Shown piece by piece: positions 1-7,327 of a stretch of 11,433 nt of DNA; position 1 is the first letter of the stretch; every line of letters starts with the position of its first letter. The position numbers and the translations under genes were made by a program. Source of the stretch: Thermoflexales bacterium (GTDB taxonomy: Bacteria; Chloroflexota; Anaerolineae; Fen-1058); contig JAGOBP010000073.1 in NCBI GenBank assembly GCA_017999195.1, positions 1 to 11,433 of the forward strand, in the 5' to 3' direction. Below the pieces are notes generated by a model. It did no database searches. It worked only from the letters and a program-made list of their open reading frames with translations, and was not told the origin of the DNA.

Positions 1-110
1 GCCATGATCAAGCCGTCGACCGACACAACCGCCGAGGCTTCCACATCCGGCGTACCCGCCTGTAAATCTCGCAAGCGATCTACCATCTGTTCGGTGCGTG
101 ACTTGGGCAT
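1..110 (-). CDS. Roadblock/LC7 domain protein (5' part only)
   Basis: Only the first 36 codons are in the window; the gene runs off the left edge. The start ATG (complement of 108-110) follows a clear AAGGAG ribosome binding site about 7 nt upstream. The visible protein begins MPKSRTEQMVDRLRDL and continues into a stretch resembling ..TPDVEASAVVSVDGLIMA. This matches the first helix and first beta-hairpin of roadblock/LC7 (MglB-like) proteins, where a helix is followed by 'GV.gaaVvs.DGl.ia'. In bacteria such small proteins usually dimerise and act with small Ras-like GTPases of the MglA type, but no GTPase gene is visible here. It is transcribed divergently from dinG. The family call rests on a short N-terminal segment and is moderately secure. 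Confidence 0.7.
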   Translation of the reverse strand, partial: MPKSRTEQMVDRLRDLQAGTPDVEASAVVSVDGLIM

Positions 111-155
111 GCAGCAGCTCCTTATAAATAATAGCGTGTTCCACAGGTCGCGGAC

Positions 156-184
156 AATATACCACAGGAAAAAGTGTTAGTCAA
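156..184 (-). promoter_or_regulatory. Sigma70-type promoter of the roadblock gene
   Basis: On the minus strand a -35 box TTGACT (complement of 179-184) and a -10 box TATATT (complement of 156-161) are separated by 17 nt. A TGG just before the -10 gives an extended -10 character. The predicted start near 149 leaves a leader of about 40 nt containing the AAGGAG site. Confidence 0.65.
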
Positions 185-214
185 ACAAAATGCGCGCCAG
201 ACCCCGGACGCCTA

Positions 215-223
215 TGGTATAAT
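215..223 (+). promoter_or_regulatory. Extended -10 promoter of dinG
   Basis: The sequence TGGTATAAT has a perfect -10 hexamer (218-223) with an upstream TG. No good -35 hexamer is found 16-18 nt upstream (around 194-201), so the promoter would depend on the extended -10. The efp promoter has the same TGGTATAATC core. The predicted start is near 230, about 30 nt before the dinG start codon. Confidence 0.5.
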
Positions 224-261
224 CGCCGCGCGCTCCAAGGAGCGTCTAGATCGGATACCCT

Positions 262-3102
262 GTGTCACGAATTATTGTCTCGCTTGACCTCGAAACCACC
301 GGCCTCGATCCGGCCCGCGATGCGATTATCGAAATCGGCGCGGTTAAGTTTCGGGGGGATGAAGTCCTCGATACGTTTTCGACGTTCGTCAATCCCGGCC
401 GCGCCATTCCGCCCAAGATCACCGATCTCACCGGCATCACCGATCGGGATGTCAACAATGCCCCGTCGATTTTCAGCATCTTGCCACGCCTGGTGTCGTT
501 TGTGCGCGACTTGCCCGTGATCGCGCATAACGTGGGCTTTGATCTCGGTTTTGTGCAGCGGCAACGCGTGTTGCTAGACAACCTCGGTGTGGATACGTTT
601 GAACTGGCCGGGATGCTGATCCCGCACGCCGAACGCTACAGCCTCGGCTCGCTGGCGCGCACCGTCGGTATCGATCTGCCCGCCACGCATCGCGCTCTCG
701 ATGATGCGCGCGTTGCGCACGCCCTGTATATGAAGATGTTTGAGCGCGCTTGCGATATTCCCGTCAAAGTGCTGGAAGAGATCGTCAAGCACGCGCAGAA
801 ACTCAATTGGGCGCCCAGCATCTTTTTTGAAGATGCGCTGAAAGCGGCCGCGCGTGGATCATTCACGGCGGGCAGCATTGGTGCGCAACTCAAAGCTAAG
901 GGCTTAGCGCCCCAGGGGCAAGCGCCGATCTTTCAACCCAGGTCCGCTGCGAAGTCACTCCGCCCGACGGAAACCCCCGGCCCGATCGAGATCGATACGA
1001 TCGCGGCCTTGTTGGAAACCGACGGCGCATTCCAACAGACTTTCCCACATTTCGAACATCGTGCCCAACAAGTGAAAATGCTGCGCGCCGTGGCGAATGC
1101 CTTCAACAATGGTCAGCATCTCATGGTGGAAGCGGGTACCGGCACCGGCAAATCGATCGCTTATCTGCTGCCCGCGATTCATTGGGCGGTGAAGAACGGT
1201 CAACGCGTAGTGATATCTACCAATACCATCAACTTGCAAGAGCAGTTGGCCGCCAAAGATTTGCCTGATTTGCAGAAGATTTTGCCCTTTGAATTTCGCG
1301 GCGCGGTGATGAAAGGCCGCTCGCATTATCTGTGCCAAACGCGACTGCAACAACTGCGTCGTATCGGCCCGACCACGACCGATGAAATGCGTGTGCTGGC
1401 GAAAGTTTTGTTGTGGTTGCCGACCACCGTCAGCGGTGATGGCGATGAACTGTTCATCCCGAATGCGGCCGAACGCGCCGCGTGGACGCGCCTCAGCGCT
1501 GATAATGAAGCGTGCACGACCGAACGCTGCGCTTCAACCGATTGTTTCTTCCATCGCGCGCGGCAGGCTGCCGAATCAGCGCACGTGTTGATCGTCAATC
1601 ACGCGTTGTTGTTAGCGGATGTCGCGGTTGCGAATCGCGCTTTGCCTGAATACGATTATCTGATCATCGACGAAGCGCATCACTTAGAGGATGCGACGAC
1701 GCAGCAACTCAGTTTTAACATGAGCCGCACGCAGTTGCGCCGCCTGCTGCAAGATGTGGGCCGGCTCGATCGCAACAAGACGGACGGCATGCTGGCCGAT
1801 GTCGTCGGGCGGATTCGATCGGTGGTGCCGGACAGCGTGTTCGCGAAGCCGCAGGCTATCGCGCAAAAAGTGGCCGAAGGCGTCGAGCGGTCTTTGCTCA
1901 ACGCCGATGACTTGTTCGAGCATCTGATCGAGTTTGCGCGCGAGCATGTGGAAAACAAGACCGATTACACGCAGCGCCTGCGTATCTTGCCGGGCCTGCG
2001 CACGCAGCCCGCGTGGAGCAACATCGAGATTGCGTGGGACGATCTGAGTGCGCCGTTGTATGCGGTGTCTGAAGGTCTGGCGAAACTCGCTTCGATTTTG
2101 CGCGAACTGGATGAATACGAGATTCCCGATTACGAGGAAATTCTCGCGCGCGTGACAGCCTACGCCCGATCGTTCGATGAGGCCCGCGCGAACCTCAGTG
2201 CCATCATCTCGAAGCCCACGACTACAGACGTGTATTGGCTGGAGTTGGAGCAGACACCGGGCGGGCGCGGCGAACGCACGTCACTCAGCCTGAACTCTGC
2301 GCCATTGCATGTTGGCCCGCTGATTCAAAAGCATTTGTGGAATACCAAGAAGTCGGTGGTGTTGACCTCAGCCACATTGCGCACTGGCACAAACTTTGGC
2401 TTCGTGCGCAGTCGCTTGGCCGCCGAGGATGTTGACGAATTATCGGTGGGTTCGCCCTTCGATTACAAAGCCTCGACGTTGGTGTACCTCGTCACGGACA
2501 TTCCCGAGCCGGGGCAGACGGGTTTTCAACAAGTCCTCGATCAAGGTTTAATCGCCTTGACCACGGCGATGGGCGGCCGCACGATGGTGCTGTTCACGTC
2601 GTATGCGTCGCTGAAGGCTACATCCAAAGGCATCACGCGCGCGCTGAATCAAGCTGATATTCTGGTGTATGAACAAGGCGATGGTTCATCGCGGCGACAG
2701 TTGATGGAGAATTTCAAGAACGCAGATCGAGCGGTCTTGCTCGGAACCCGATCGTTCTGGGAAGGCGTCGACGTGCCTGGCGACGCACTGTCCTGTCTTG
2801 CGCTGGCGCGTTTGCCCTTTGCCGTGCCGACTGATCCGATCTTTGCCGCGCGCTCTGAAACCTTCGAGCAACCGTTCATGGAATACTCGGTGCCGGATGC
2901 GATTCTGAAATTCCGGCAGGGCTTTGGTCGTTTGATTCGCAGCAAGACCGATCGCGGCATTGTAGCCGTTTTCGATAAGCGCTTGCTCACCAAACAATAC
3001 GGGCAGACCTTCTTGCAATCGCTGCCCGACTGCACCATCCGCCGTGGCCCGTATGCTGATCTCGCCAAGGCCGCTGCGGCCTGGATGAAAACAACCGGAT
3101 AA
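262..3102 (+). CDS. dinG: DinG-family ATP-dependent helicase with N-terminal 3'-5' exonuclease domain
   Basis: 946 residues, close to the size of exonuclease-DinG fusions known from Firmicutes (about 900-930). Residues 1-165 form a DEDDh exonuclease: D9 and E11 in SLDLETTG, the IAHNVGFD motif (88-94), and H143..D147 in HRALDD. A linker leads to a superfamily 2 XPD-like helicase: Walker A EAGTGTGKS (290-298), DEAH (470-473), LTSATL near 700, GTRSFWEGVDVPG near 830, and the motif VI-like QGFGRLIRS near 886. Four cysteines, C358, C418, C423 and C428, lie between the Walker motifs where XPD/DinG helicases bind a 4Fe-4S cluster, so the cluster is probably present. DinG enzymes unwind DNA 5'-3' and help remove R-loops or other obstacles. 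The GTG at 262 is chosen because the exonuclease fold starts immediately and a TAG lies five codons upstream in frame. The only AAGGAG (237-242) is 19 nt away, so initiation is not typical Shine-Dalgarno. No LexA site was recognised. Confidence 0.93.
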   Translation: MSRIIVSLDLETTGLDPARDAIIEIGAVKFRGDEVLDTFSTFVNPGRAIPPKITDLTGITDRDVNNAPSIFSILPRLVSFVRDLPVIAHNVGFDLGFVQRQRVLLDNLGVDTFELAGMLIPHAERYSLGSLARTVGIDLPATHRALDDARVAHALYMKMFERACDIPVKVLEEIVKHAQKLNWAPSIFFEDALKAAARGSFTAGSIGAQLKAKGLAPQGQAPIFQPRSAAKSLRPTETPGPIEIDTIAALLETDGAFQQTFPHFEHRAQQVKMLRAVANAFNNGQHLMVEAGTGTGKSIAYLLPAIHWAVKNGQRVVISTNTINLQEQLAAKDLPDLQKILPFEFRGAVMKGRSHYLCQTRLQQLRRIGPTTTDEMRVLAKVLLWLPTTVSGDGDELFIPNAAERAAWTRLSADNEACTTERCASTDCFFHRARQAAESAHVLIVNHALLLADVAVANRALPEYDYLIIDEAHHLEDATTQQLSFNMSRTQLRRLLQDVGRLDRNKTDGMLADVVGRIRSVVPDSVFAKPQAIAQKVAEGVERSLLNADDLFEHLIEFAREHVENKTDYTQRLRILPGLRTQPAWSNIEIAWDDLSAPLYAVSEGLAKLASILRELDEYEIPDYEEILARVTAYARSFDEARANLSAIISKPTTTDVYWLELEQTPGGRGERTSLSLNSAPLHVGPLIQKHLWNTKKSVVLTSATLRTGTNFGFVRSRLAAEDVDELSVGSPFDYKASTLVYLVTDIPEPGQTGFQQVLDQGLIALTTAMGGRTMVLFTSYASLKATSKGITRALNQADILVYEQGDGSSRRQLMENFKNADRAVLLGTRSFWEGVDVPGDALSCLALARLPFAVPTDPIFAARSETFEQPFMEYSVPDAILKFRQGFGRLIRSKTDRGIVAVFDKRLLTKQYGQTFLQSLPDCTIRRGPYADLAKAAAAWMKTTG

Positions 3103-3164
3103 TCCACGAAGGACACGAAGAGCACGAAGGGCTGGTTTAGCGATTCTTCGTGTTCTTCGTGGAT
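3102..3164. repeat. Long inverted repeat with 9-nt periodic CACGAAG arm
   Basis: The left arm (3102-3122) pairs with the right arm (3144-3164) over 21 bp, with two G-T pairs and a 21-nt loop. The left side consists of three 9-nt units at 3105-3113, 3114-3122 and 3123-3131, each CACGAAG plus two variable bases; the right arm holds two complementary units, so more than one pairing register is possible. It starts on the last base of the dinG stop codon and ends 6 nt before the next ATG. There is no T-run after either arm, so it is not a standard intrinsic terminator. I recall CACGAAGGA-type palindromes from many environmental genomes, but could not check this. Confidence 0.8.
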
Positions 3165-3170
3165 AGGTCT

Positions 3171-5168
3171 ATGCTGCGCCGAATTCTCACCCCGCCGTTA
3201 CTCAAGCCCGTTAGCCATGAAGCCGCGCCGCGCTGGCCGTTGTTCTTAGGACTGGCGCTGGCCTTAGTGCTGACGTTTGTGTTGTACCTCAACACGCTGA
3301 GTCTGCCCTTCTTTCAGGACGATGTGATCCACGCGCGTTGGTTGTCTACACGCAGCGTGATCGATCCGTGGCTGACGGCCGAGAATTTGCCGACCTATCG
3401 GCCCTTAGGCGAATCGTTGTTGAAGGTGTGGTTTGTGATTTTGGGCGGCAACATGCCCGCTGTGCTACGTCTGCAAAACATTCTGATGCACGTGCTCAAC
3501 GCGGCGCTGGTCGCGCTGCTGGCACTGCGGCTTGATCACACCAAACGCCGTTACATCACCGCCGGGATCGCAGCGGTCATGTTTGCGGCGTTTCCGCTGG
3601 CCTATCAAGCCGTCATCTGGATCAATGTCTTTTTCTATCCATTAGGCACACTGCTGCTACTATTAGCCGCGTTGAGTTACTGGCGCGCTCGCACCCGTGG
3701 CTCGATCAAGTGGCTCTTACTCACGTGGTTATTGTGTTTCCTCGCGCCCGCCGAGATTGAATGGGGGCTGATGTCGGGCGCGATTTTGTTTGGGCTGGAA
3801 ATTCTATGGTGGTTGGAGAAACGCTCGAAACGCCTATGGTTCGTCGGCCCGATCGTCGGTATCGGCATCAACGTGATCTTCTTCATCATCTGGCAGATCG
3901 TGCCCAAGTTTGATTATGCCAAAGGCATGAAGCCCTTCGATGTGGAAGGGCTGCTGCAAAAGAGCACGTACTTTTTGCAAGGCTTGATCTATCCGACCGC
4001 GCCGCTGGCAACGCCGTTGGTGGGGCAGTTCGGCTTGAATGATCTGAATGCGGTGCGGTTGATTGCGGCCATCACGCTCGTGCCAATGGGCGCGCTGCTC
4101 ATTCGACGCAAGCGCACGCTGCTGACGCTGGCTGGCCTGGCGTGGTTTACCTTGTTGATCGTGCCGTCGCTACTGACCACCGATTTCGATTACGTGATCA
4201 ATTCGCCGCGTTTGCTCTATCCCGCGATTGTGGGCAGCGTGATCGTGTGGGGCGCGTTCGTGGCGGAAGCGATGGCGGCGGGGCGCGGGCAGCTGGTGCG
4301 GGTGGTCATCACCTTGATCGCAATTGCCCTTGTTTTAGGGCAAAACGTGGCCTTCGTGCAAGCTGAGACACATCTGTATCACCTCGCAGCAGAGCCGGTG
4401 CACGAATTGGCGCGTGCCGCTCGGTTGCAGCCTGACGGTGATCCCTTGCTGTTTGTGAACCTGCCTTCGTGGTTGTCGCCTATCGAACACGCGTATGCTT
4501 TGGGCAATCACGGCGTGCAGTTCATTACCGGCTATGCGGGCATCAACGACGTGATCTTCGCCTACAATGGCCGCGATCGATTTTCAAACGCGATCAGTTT
4601 CACCAGTCTCAGCAATGAAGTGCCCTACTACTTCGGTTTGTACGGCCCGAAACTGGATTGGGCTGGTCTGATCGATCAGCTGAAGCAATCGGGCGAAGTC
4701 TATCTCGCGCGCTATGAAGCCGATCGCATTCGCTTGTTGTCAGCCGGTCGTGTGACGAACGTTGAGCCGGGCGAAATCATGGCGCGATTGGGACCGCAAC
4801 TGGAATTAGGCCCAGCGCAAGTCGAAAGCAACGCCCAAGTGATCGCTGTGACGTTGAATTGGCGCATCACGCAAACGCCCAATCAAGACCTGTCGGTTTT
4901 TGTGCATGTCTATGCGCCCGATGGTTCGCTCGTGACTCAATCGGATGGGTATCCCTTGTTGGGAATGTCGCCGTTTGGCAATTGGCCTGATGGACAAACA
5001 CTGCAAGATCGACACACATTGGATTGGCCGAAGGATGCGCCCGCCAGCCCGTATCGCGTGGGTGTGGGCGTGTATGATCGCGGCACAGGTCAACGCCTTG
5101 AGGCGTTTGAGGCCAACGGCAATCGCTTGCCGGATGACGCGGTGATTATCGCGACGATCAACCCGTAG
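3171..5168 (+). CDS. GT-C-like polytopic membrane glycosyltransferase, paralog 1
   Basis: 665 residues from the ATG at 3171. After a first membrane helix (about 23-42) comes SLPFFQDD with D50-D51, then TYRPL (75-79), and an acidic loop AEIEWG (E195, E197) between later helices. This order of acidic pair, YRPL and later acidic residue resembles the GT-C superfamily (ArnT, PMT and TMTC-like enzymes), which transfer sugars from polyprenyl-phosphate donors on the outer face of the membrane. About ten to eleven hydrophobic segments are followed by a soluble part from about residue 400 and a terminal beta-rich domain from about 545 (VTLNWR.., VFVHVYAPDG, then YRVGVGVYD). Donor and acceptor cannot be inferred. 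An in-frame GTG at 3150 is rejected because its seven codons lie in the inverted repeat. Only a weak AGG precedes the ATG. It may be co-transcribed with dinG; its paralog follows after 23 nt. Confidence 0.75.
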   Translation: MLRRILTPPLLKPVSHEAAPRWPLFLGLALALVLTFVLYLNTLSLPFFQDDVIHARWLSTRSVIDPWLTAENLPTYRPLGESLLKVWFVILGGNMPAVLRLQNILMHVLNAALVALLALRLDHTKRRYITAGIAAVMFAAFPLAYQAVIWINVFFYPLGTLLLLLAALSYWRARTRGSIKWLLLTWLLCFLAPAEIEWGLMSGAILFGLEILWWLEKRSKRLWFVGPIVGIGINVIFFIIWQIVPKFDYAKGMKPFDVEGLLQKSTYFLQGLIYPTAPLATPLVGQFGLNDLNAVRLIAAITLVPMGALLIRRKRTLLTLAGLAWFTLLIVPSLLTTDFDYVINSPRLLYPAIVGSVIVWGAFVAEAMAAGRGQLVRVVITLIAIALVLGQNVAFVQAETHLYHLAAEPVHELARAARLQPDGDPLLFVNLPSWLSPIEHAYALGNHGVQFITGYAGINDVIFAYNGRDRFSNAISFTSLSNEVPYYFGLYGPKLDWAGLIDQLKQSGEVYLARYEADRIRLLSAGRVTNVEPGEIMARLGPQLELGPAQVESNAQVIAVTLNWRITQTPNQDLSVFVHVYAPDGSLVTQSDGYPLLGMSPFGNWPDGQTLQDRHTLDWPKDAPASPYRVGVGVYDRGTGQRLEAFEANGNRLPDDAVIIATINP

Positions 5169-5190
5169 GGCGAGTTATCAACTCGCCTTA
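5166..5190. repeat. Palindrome filling the gap between the two paralogs
   Basis: GGCGAGTT (5169-5176) and AACTCGCC (5180-5187) are perfect complements around the loop ATC. The stem extends to 11 bp (5166-5176 with 5180-5190) if one G-T pair is allowed, taking in the TAG stop of the upstream gene. It ends one base before the ATG of the next gene. No T-tract follows, so termination is unlikely. Its core resembles the hairpin after efp (GGGCGAG..CTCGCC). Confidence 0.75.
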
Positions 5191-5191
5191 C

Positions 5192-7252
5192 ATGACACAG
5201 CCTGAAATGCCTCGTCTAATTCGCAAGCCGCTATTTCTCGCTACACTACTGATGTCCGCGGCCACACTGCTGGCCTACGGCGATGCTTTACGCTTGCCGT
5301 TCTTCTTCGACGACATGACGCACTATGTGTGGCTGCGTGGGCAGACGCTCCTCTCGATTTTCATCGACGCGACTGGGCGGCCATATTATCGGCCTTTGCA
5401 ATTTTTCCTGTGGAAACTCTACGAGACACTCACGGGCGTCGATACGGTCGTGGGTTATCACGCGTTGAGTTTGCTCGTGCACGCCATCGATGCTGTGCTC
5501 GTTGTGCTGTTGATCAAACGACTGACACACTCCGAGCGTTGGTGGCCCGCTATCACGGCGGGCTTGATCTTCGCGCTGTTTCCGTTCTCTTATCAAGTGG
5601 TGACGTTGCCCGCCTCGTTTACTCATCCGATGGTGGCGCTGTTCATGTTGTTGACGGTGTTGGCGTATGATGCCTTCCGCACGAGTGGCCGACGACGTTG
5701 GATCATTGCGGCGCTGATTTGCGGCCTGCTGGCCTTTGGCAGTAATGAGGGCAGCCTATTGCTCGCAGGGTTAATTGTGCTGGTGGAATGGCTGCGCCCG
5801 CGAGTGAACTCGCCAGCTGAAAACGGCAACAGGCTTCAGCCTGTTGCCGCTCAACGAGCCCGTTTTAACGCGCTTTCTTCGCTATCAGCCGCCGAATTCA
5901 TTCGGCGGTGGCGGTGGGTGGCGGTCTTTGGTGTGATGGCCGCGCTGTACTTCGTGTGGTATCAATCGCGCCCGCACGAGACGAGTAACGGCTTTGGCTT
6001 GCGCAGCGTCGAAACGATCATTCAAAACGCGATCTATGCGTTGCAAGGGCTGACGTTTCCGTTGCAACCATTGGGTCGCGTGTTGATGGTTACGGGCTTG
6101 ACCGATCAACTCGCCGTGTTGATCATCGCCGTGCCGAGTCTGTTGGTGCTGGCCATCTTATTTGCGCTGACGAAGCGCTTCAAACACTACCTCTTTGGCG
6201 CGGGCTGGTTCGTGGTGTGCCTGACGCCGCCCGTGTTGATTCTCTCGCACGATTATTTCATCAACGCGCCGCGCGTGCTGTATTTAGCCTCGATCGGCGC
6301 GGCGTGGCTGTGGGCGTTGGCGATCGAGCGCGCGGCGGGCGTCATCACGCCGATCGGGTTGCGGCGCGCACTGACAATTGCTTGCGTTTTGCTCGTGCTT
6401 GCGCCATCGTTCATCTTCATTCGACAACGCATGGACTTGCACAACTTGAATGCCGCTCCGCTCAATGTCGCGCTCGATGTGGCGGCACAATCGCCCACGG
6501 ATGCGAAGTTGCTGTATGTTAATCTGCCCGCGTGGATCAGCACGCCGGATTTCTGGTATCCCATCGGGCATGAGGGCGCGCTGTTTATGCCCAGTTACAG
6601 CACCATGGCTGATTTTGTCTCTACTAATTTGAATCGGCCTTCGCAAGCGGTGGCCGTTGAGTTTAACAGTCTCTCAACGCCGCAACTTTATTATTATGGC
6701 GTTTACGGCCCCGCACTGGGTTGGGATGAATTAGCGCCGCAAGTGCGACAAGCCGATCGAGTGTACTTCACCACCTATGCGGTGGATAAGATCGATCTGA
6801 TCGAAGCGGGGCGCGTAACCAACTCAAGTGGGGGCGCATCGCCGAATGCGATGATTTTTGGTGACGTGGTGGTCTTGCAAAAAAGCAATTGGTCGATCTG
6901 CGCCCAACGCTTGCAAGTGCGTTTGAACTGGCGTGCCCTGCGTGAAGGTGATTGGCACGTCTTTGTGCAACTGCTCAAGCCTGATGGTACATTGGCCGCA
7001 CAACACGATAGCCCGCCCATGATGGGCTTGTATCCCTTCTGGAAATTTCAAAAAGGCGATCAAGTTGAAGATGTCCATTCGATTGATCTGAGTACCTTGC
7101 CGCTCGATCAAGCCTACACTTTAGTGGTGGGTGCGTATGATCCCGCAAACGGCGAACGCTTGACGCCCACGCTGCCCGACGGGACGCAGCCCGCCGATCA
7201 GGCCGTGAGGTTGGGCGCGGTGACCATCGGGGCGGAAACGTGCCGCAGATAG
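5192..7252 (+). CDS. GT-C-like polytopic membrane glycosyltransferase, paralog 2
   Basis: 686 residues, clearly homologous to the preceding protein over its whole length. Shared landmarks are LPFFFDD (D40-D41), YYRPL (65-69), an acidic loop SNEGS (E186), ALQGLTFPLQP, the soluble-region motif LYVNLPAW, YYYGVYGP and EAGRVTN, and the C-terminal beta-rich domain from about 565 (RLNWR, VFVQLLKPDG, VVGAYDPANGERL). The likely role is the same as for paralog 1: a membrane-embedded sugar transferase using a lipid-linked donor, substrate unknown. The two genes probably arose by tandem duplication and then diverged. Residues about 201-239 have no counterpart in paralog 1 and coincide with three palindromes, suggesting an in-frame repeat insertion in a loop between membrane helices. 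The ATG at 5192 has no ribosome binding site, because the palindrome occupies that position; translation coupled to the upstream gene is plausible. A second in-frame ATG lies at 5207, also without a clear site. Confidence 0.75.
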   Translation: MTQPEMPRLIRKPLFLATLLMSAATLLAYGDALRLPFFFDDMTHYVWLRGQTLLSIFIDATGRPYYRPLQFFLWKLYETLTGVDTVVGYHALSLLVHAIDAVLVVLLIKRLTHSERWWPAITAGLIFALFPFSYQVVTLPASFTHPMVALFMLLTVLAYDAFRTSGRRRWIIAALICGLLAFGSNEGSLLLAGLIVLVEWLRPRVNSPAENGNRLQPVAAQRARFNALSSLSAAEFIRRWRWVAVFGVMAALYFVWYQSRPHETSNGFGLRSVETIIQNAIYALQGLTFPLQPLGRVLMVTGLTDQLAVLIIAVPSLLVLAILFALTKRFKHYLFGAGWFVVCLTPPVLILSHDYFINAPRVLYLASIGAAWLWALAIERAAGVITPIGLRRALTIACVLLVLAPSFIFIRQRMDLHNLNAAPLNVALDVAAQSPTDAKLLYVNLPAWISTPDFWYPIGHEGALFMPSYSTMADFVSTNLNRPSQAVAVEFNSLSTPQLYYYGVYGPALGWDELAPQVRQADRVYFTTYAVDKIDLIEAGRVTNSSGGASPNAMIFGDVVVLQKSNWSICAQRLQVRLNWRALREGDWHVFVQLLKPDGTLAAQHDSPPMMGLYPFWKFQKGDQVEDVHSIDLSTLPLDQAYTLVVGAYDPANGERLTPTLPDGTQPADQAVRLGAVTIGAETCRR
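5800..5908. repeat. Cluster of three palindromes inside the coding sequence of paralog 2
   Basis: Three hairpins lie in 109 nt. (i) 5800-5813: GCGAG / TGAA / CTCGC. (ii) 5824-5849: an 11-bp perfect stem CGGCAACAGGC with loop TTCA. (iii) 5889-5908: an 8-bp perfect stem CCGCCGAA with loop TTCA. The first is the weakest. All three are read through in frame and encode the residues absent from the neighbouring paralog. The TTCA/TGAA centres are shared although the stems differ. Confidence 0.8.
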
Positions 7253-7256
7253 CCGG

Positions 7257-7285
7257 TTGACCCTATCGCCGCGCATTGGTATAAT
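7257..7285 (+). promoter_or_regulatory. Sigma70-type promoter of efp
   Basis: TTGACC (7257-7262), a 17-nt spacer and TATAAT (7280-7285), with TGG before the -10. It starts five bases after the stop of the membrane protein gene. The predicted transcription start near 7292 gives a leader of about 36 nt. Confidence 0.78.
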
Positions 7286-7327
7286 CCTGCCGCAAAATTC
7301 AAAAGAGTTAGGAGCAGTAGTTTCGCT

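Noticed and set aside
3105..3131. CRISPR-like short repeats
   Set aside because: The units are 9 nt with no spacers and form one arm of a hairpin; no CRISPR array or cas gene is present.
3102..3164. Intrinsic terminator for dinG
   Set aside because: The stem is long but no T-tract follows it on either strand; it is better described as a repeat.
3150..3170. GTG start adding seven residues to paralog 1
   Set aside because: The codons are part of the right arm of the inverted repeat and have no ribosome binding site; the ATG at 3171 is more likely.
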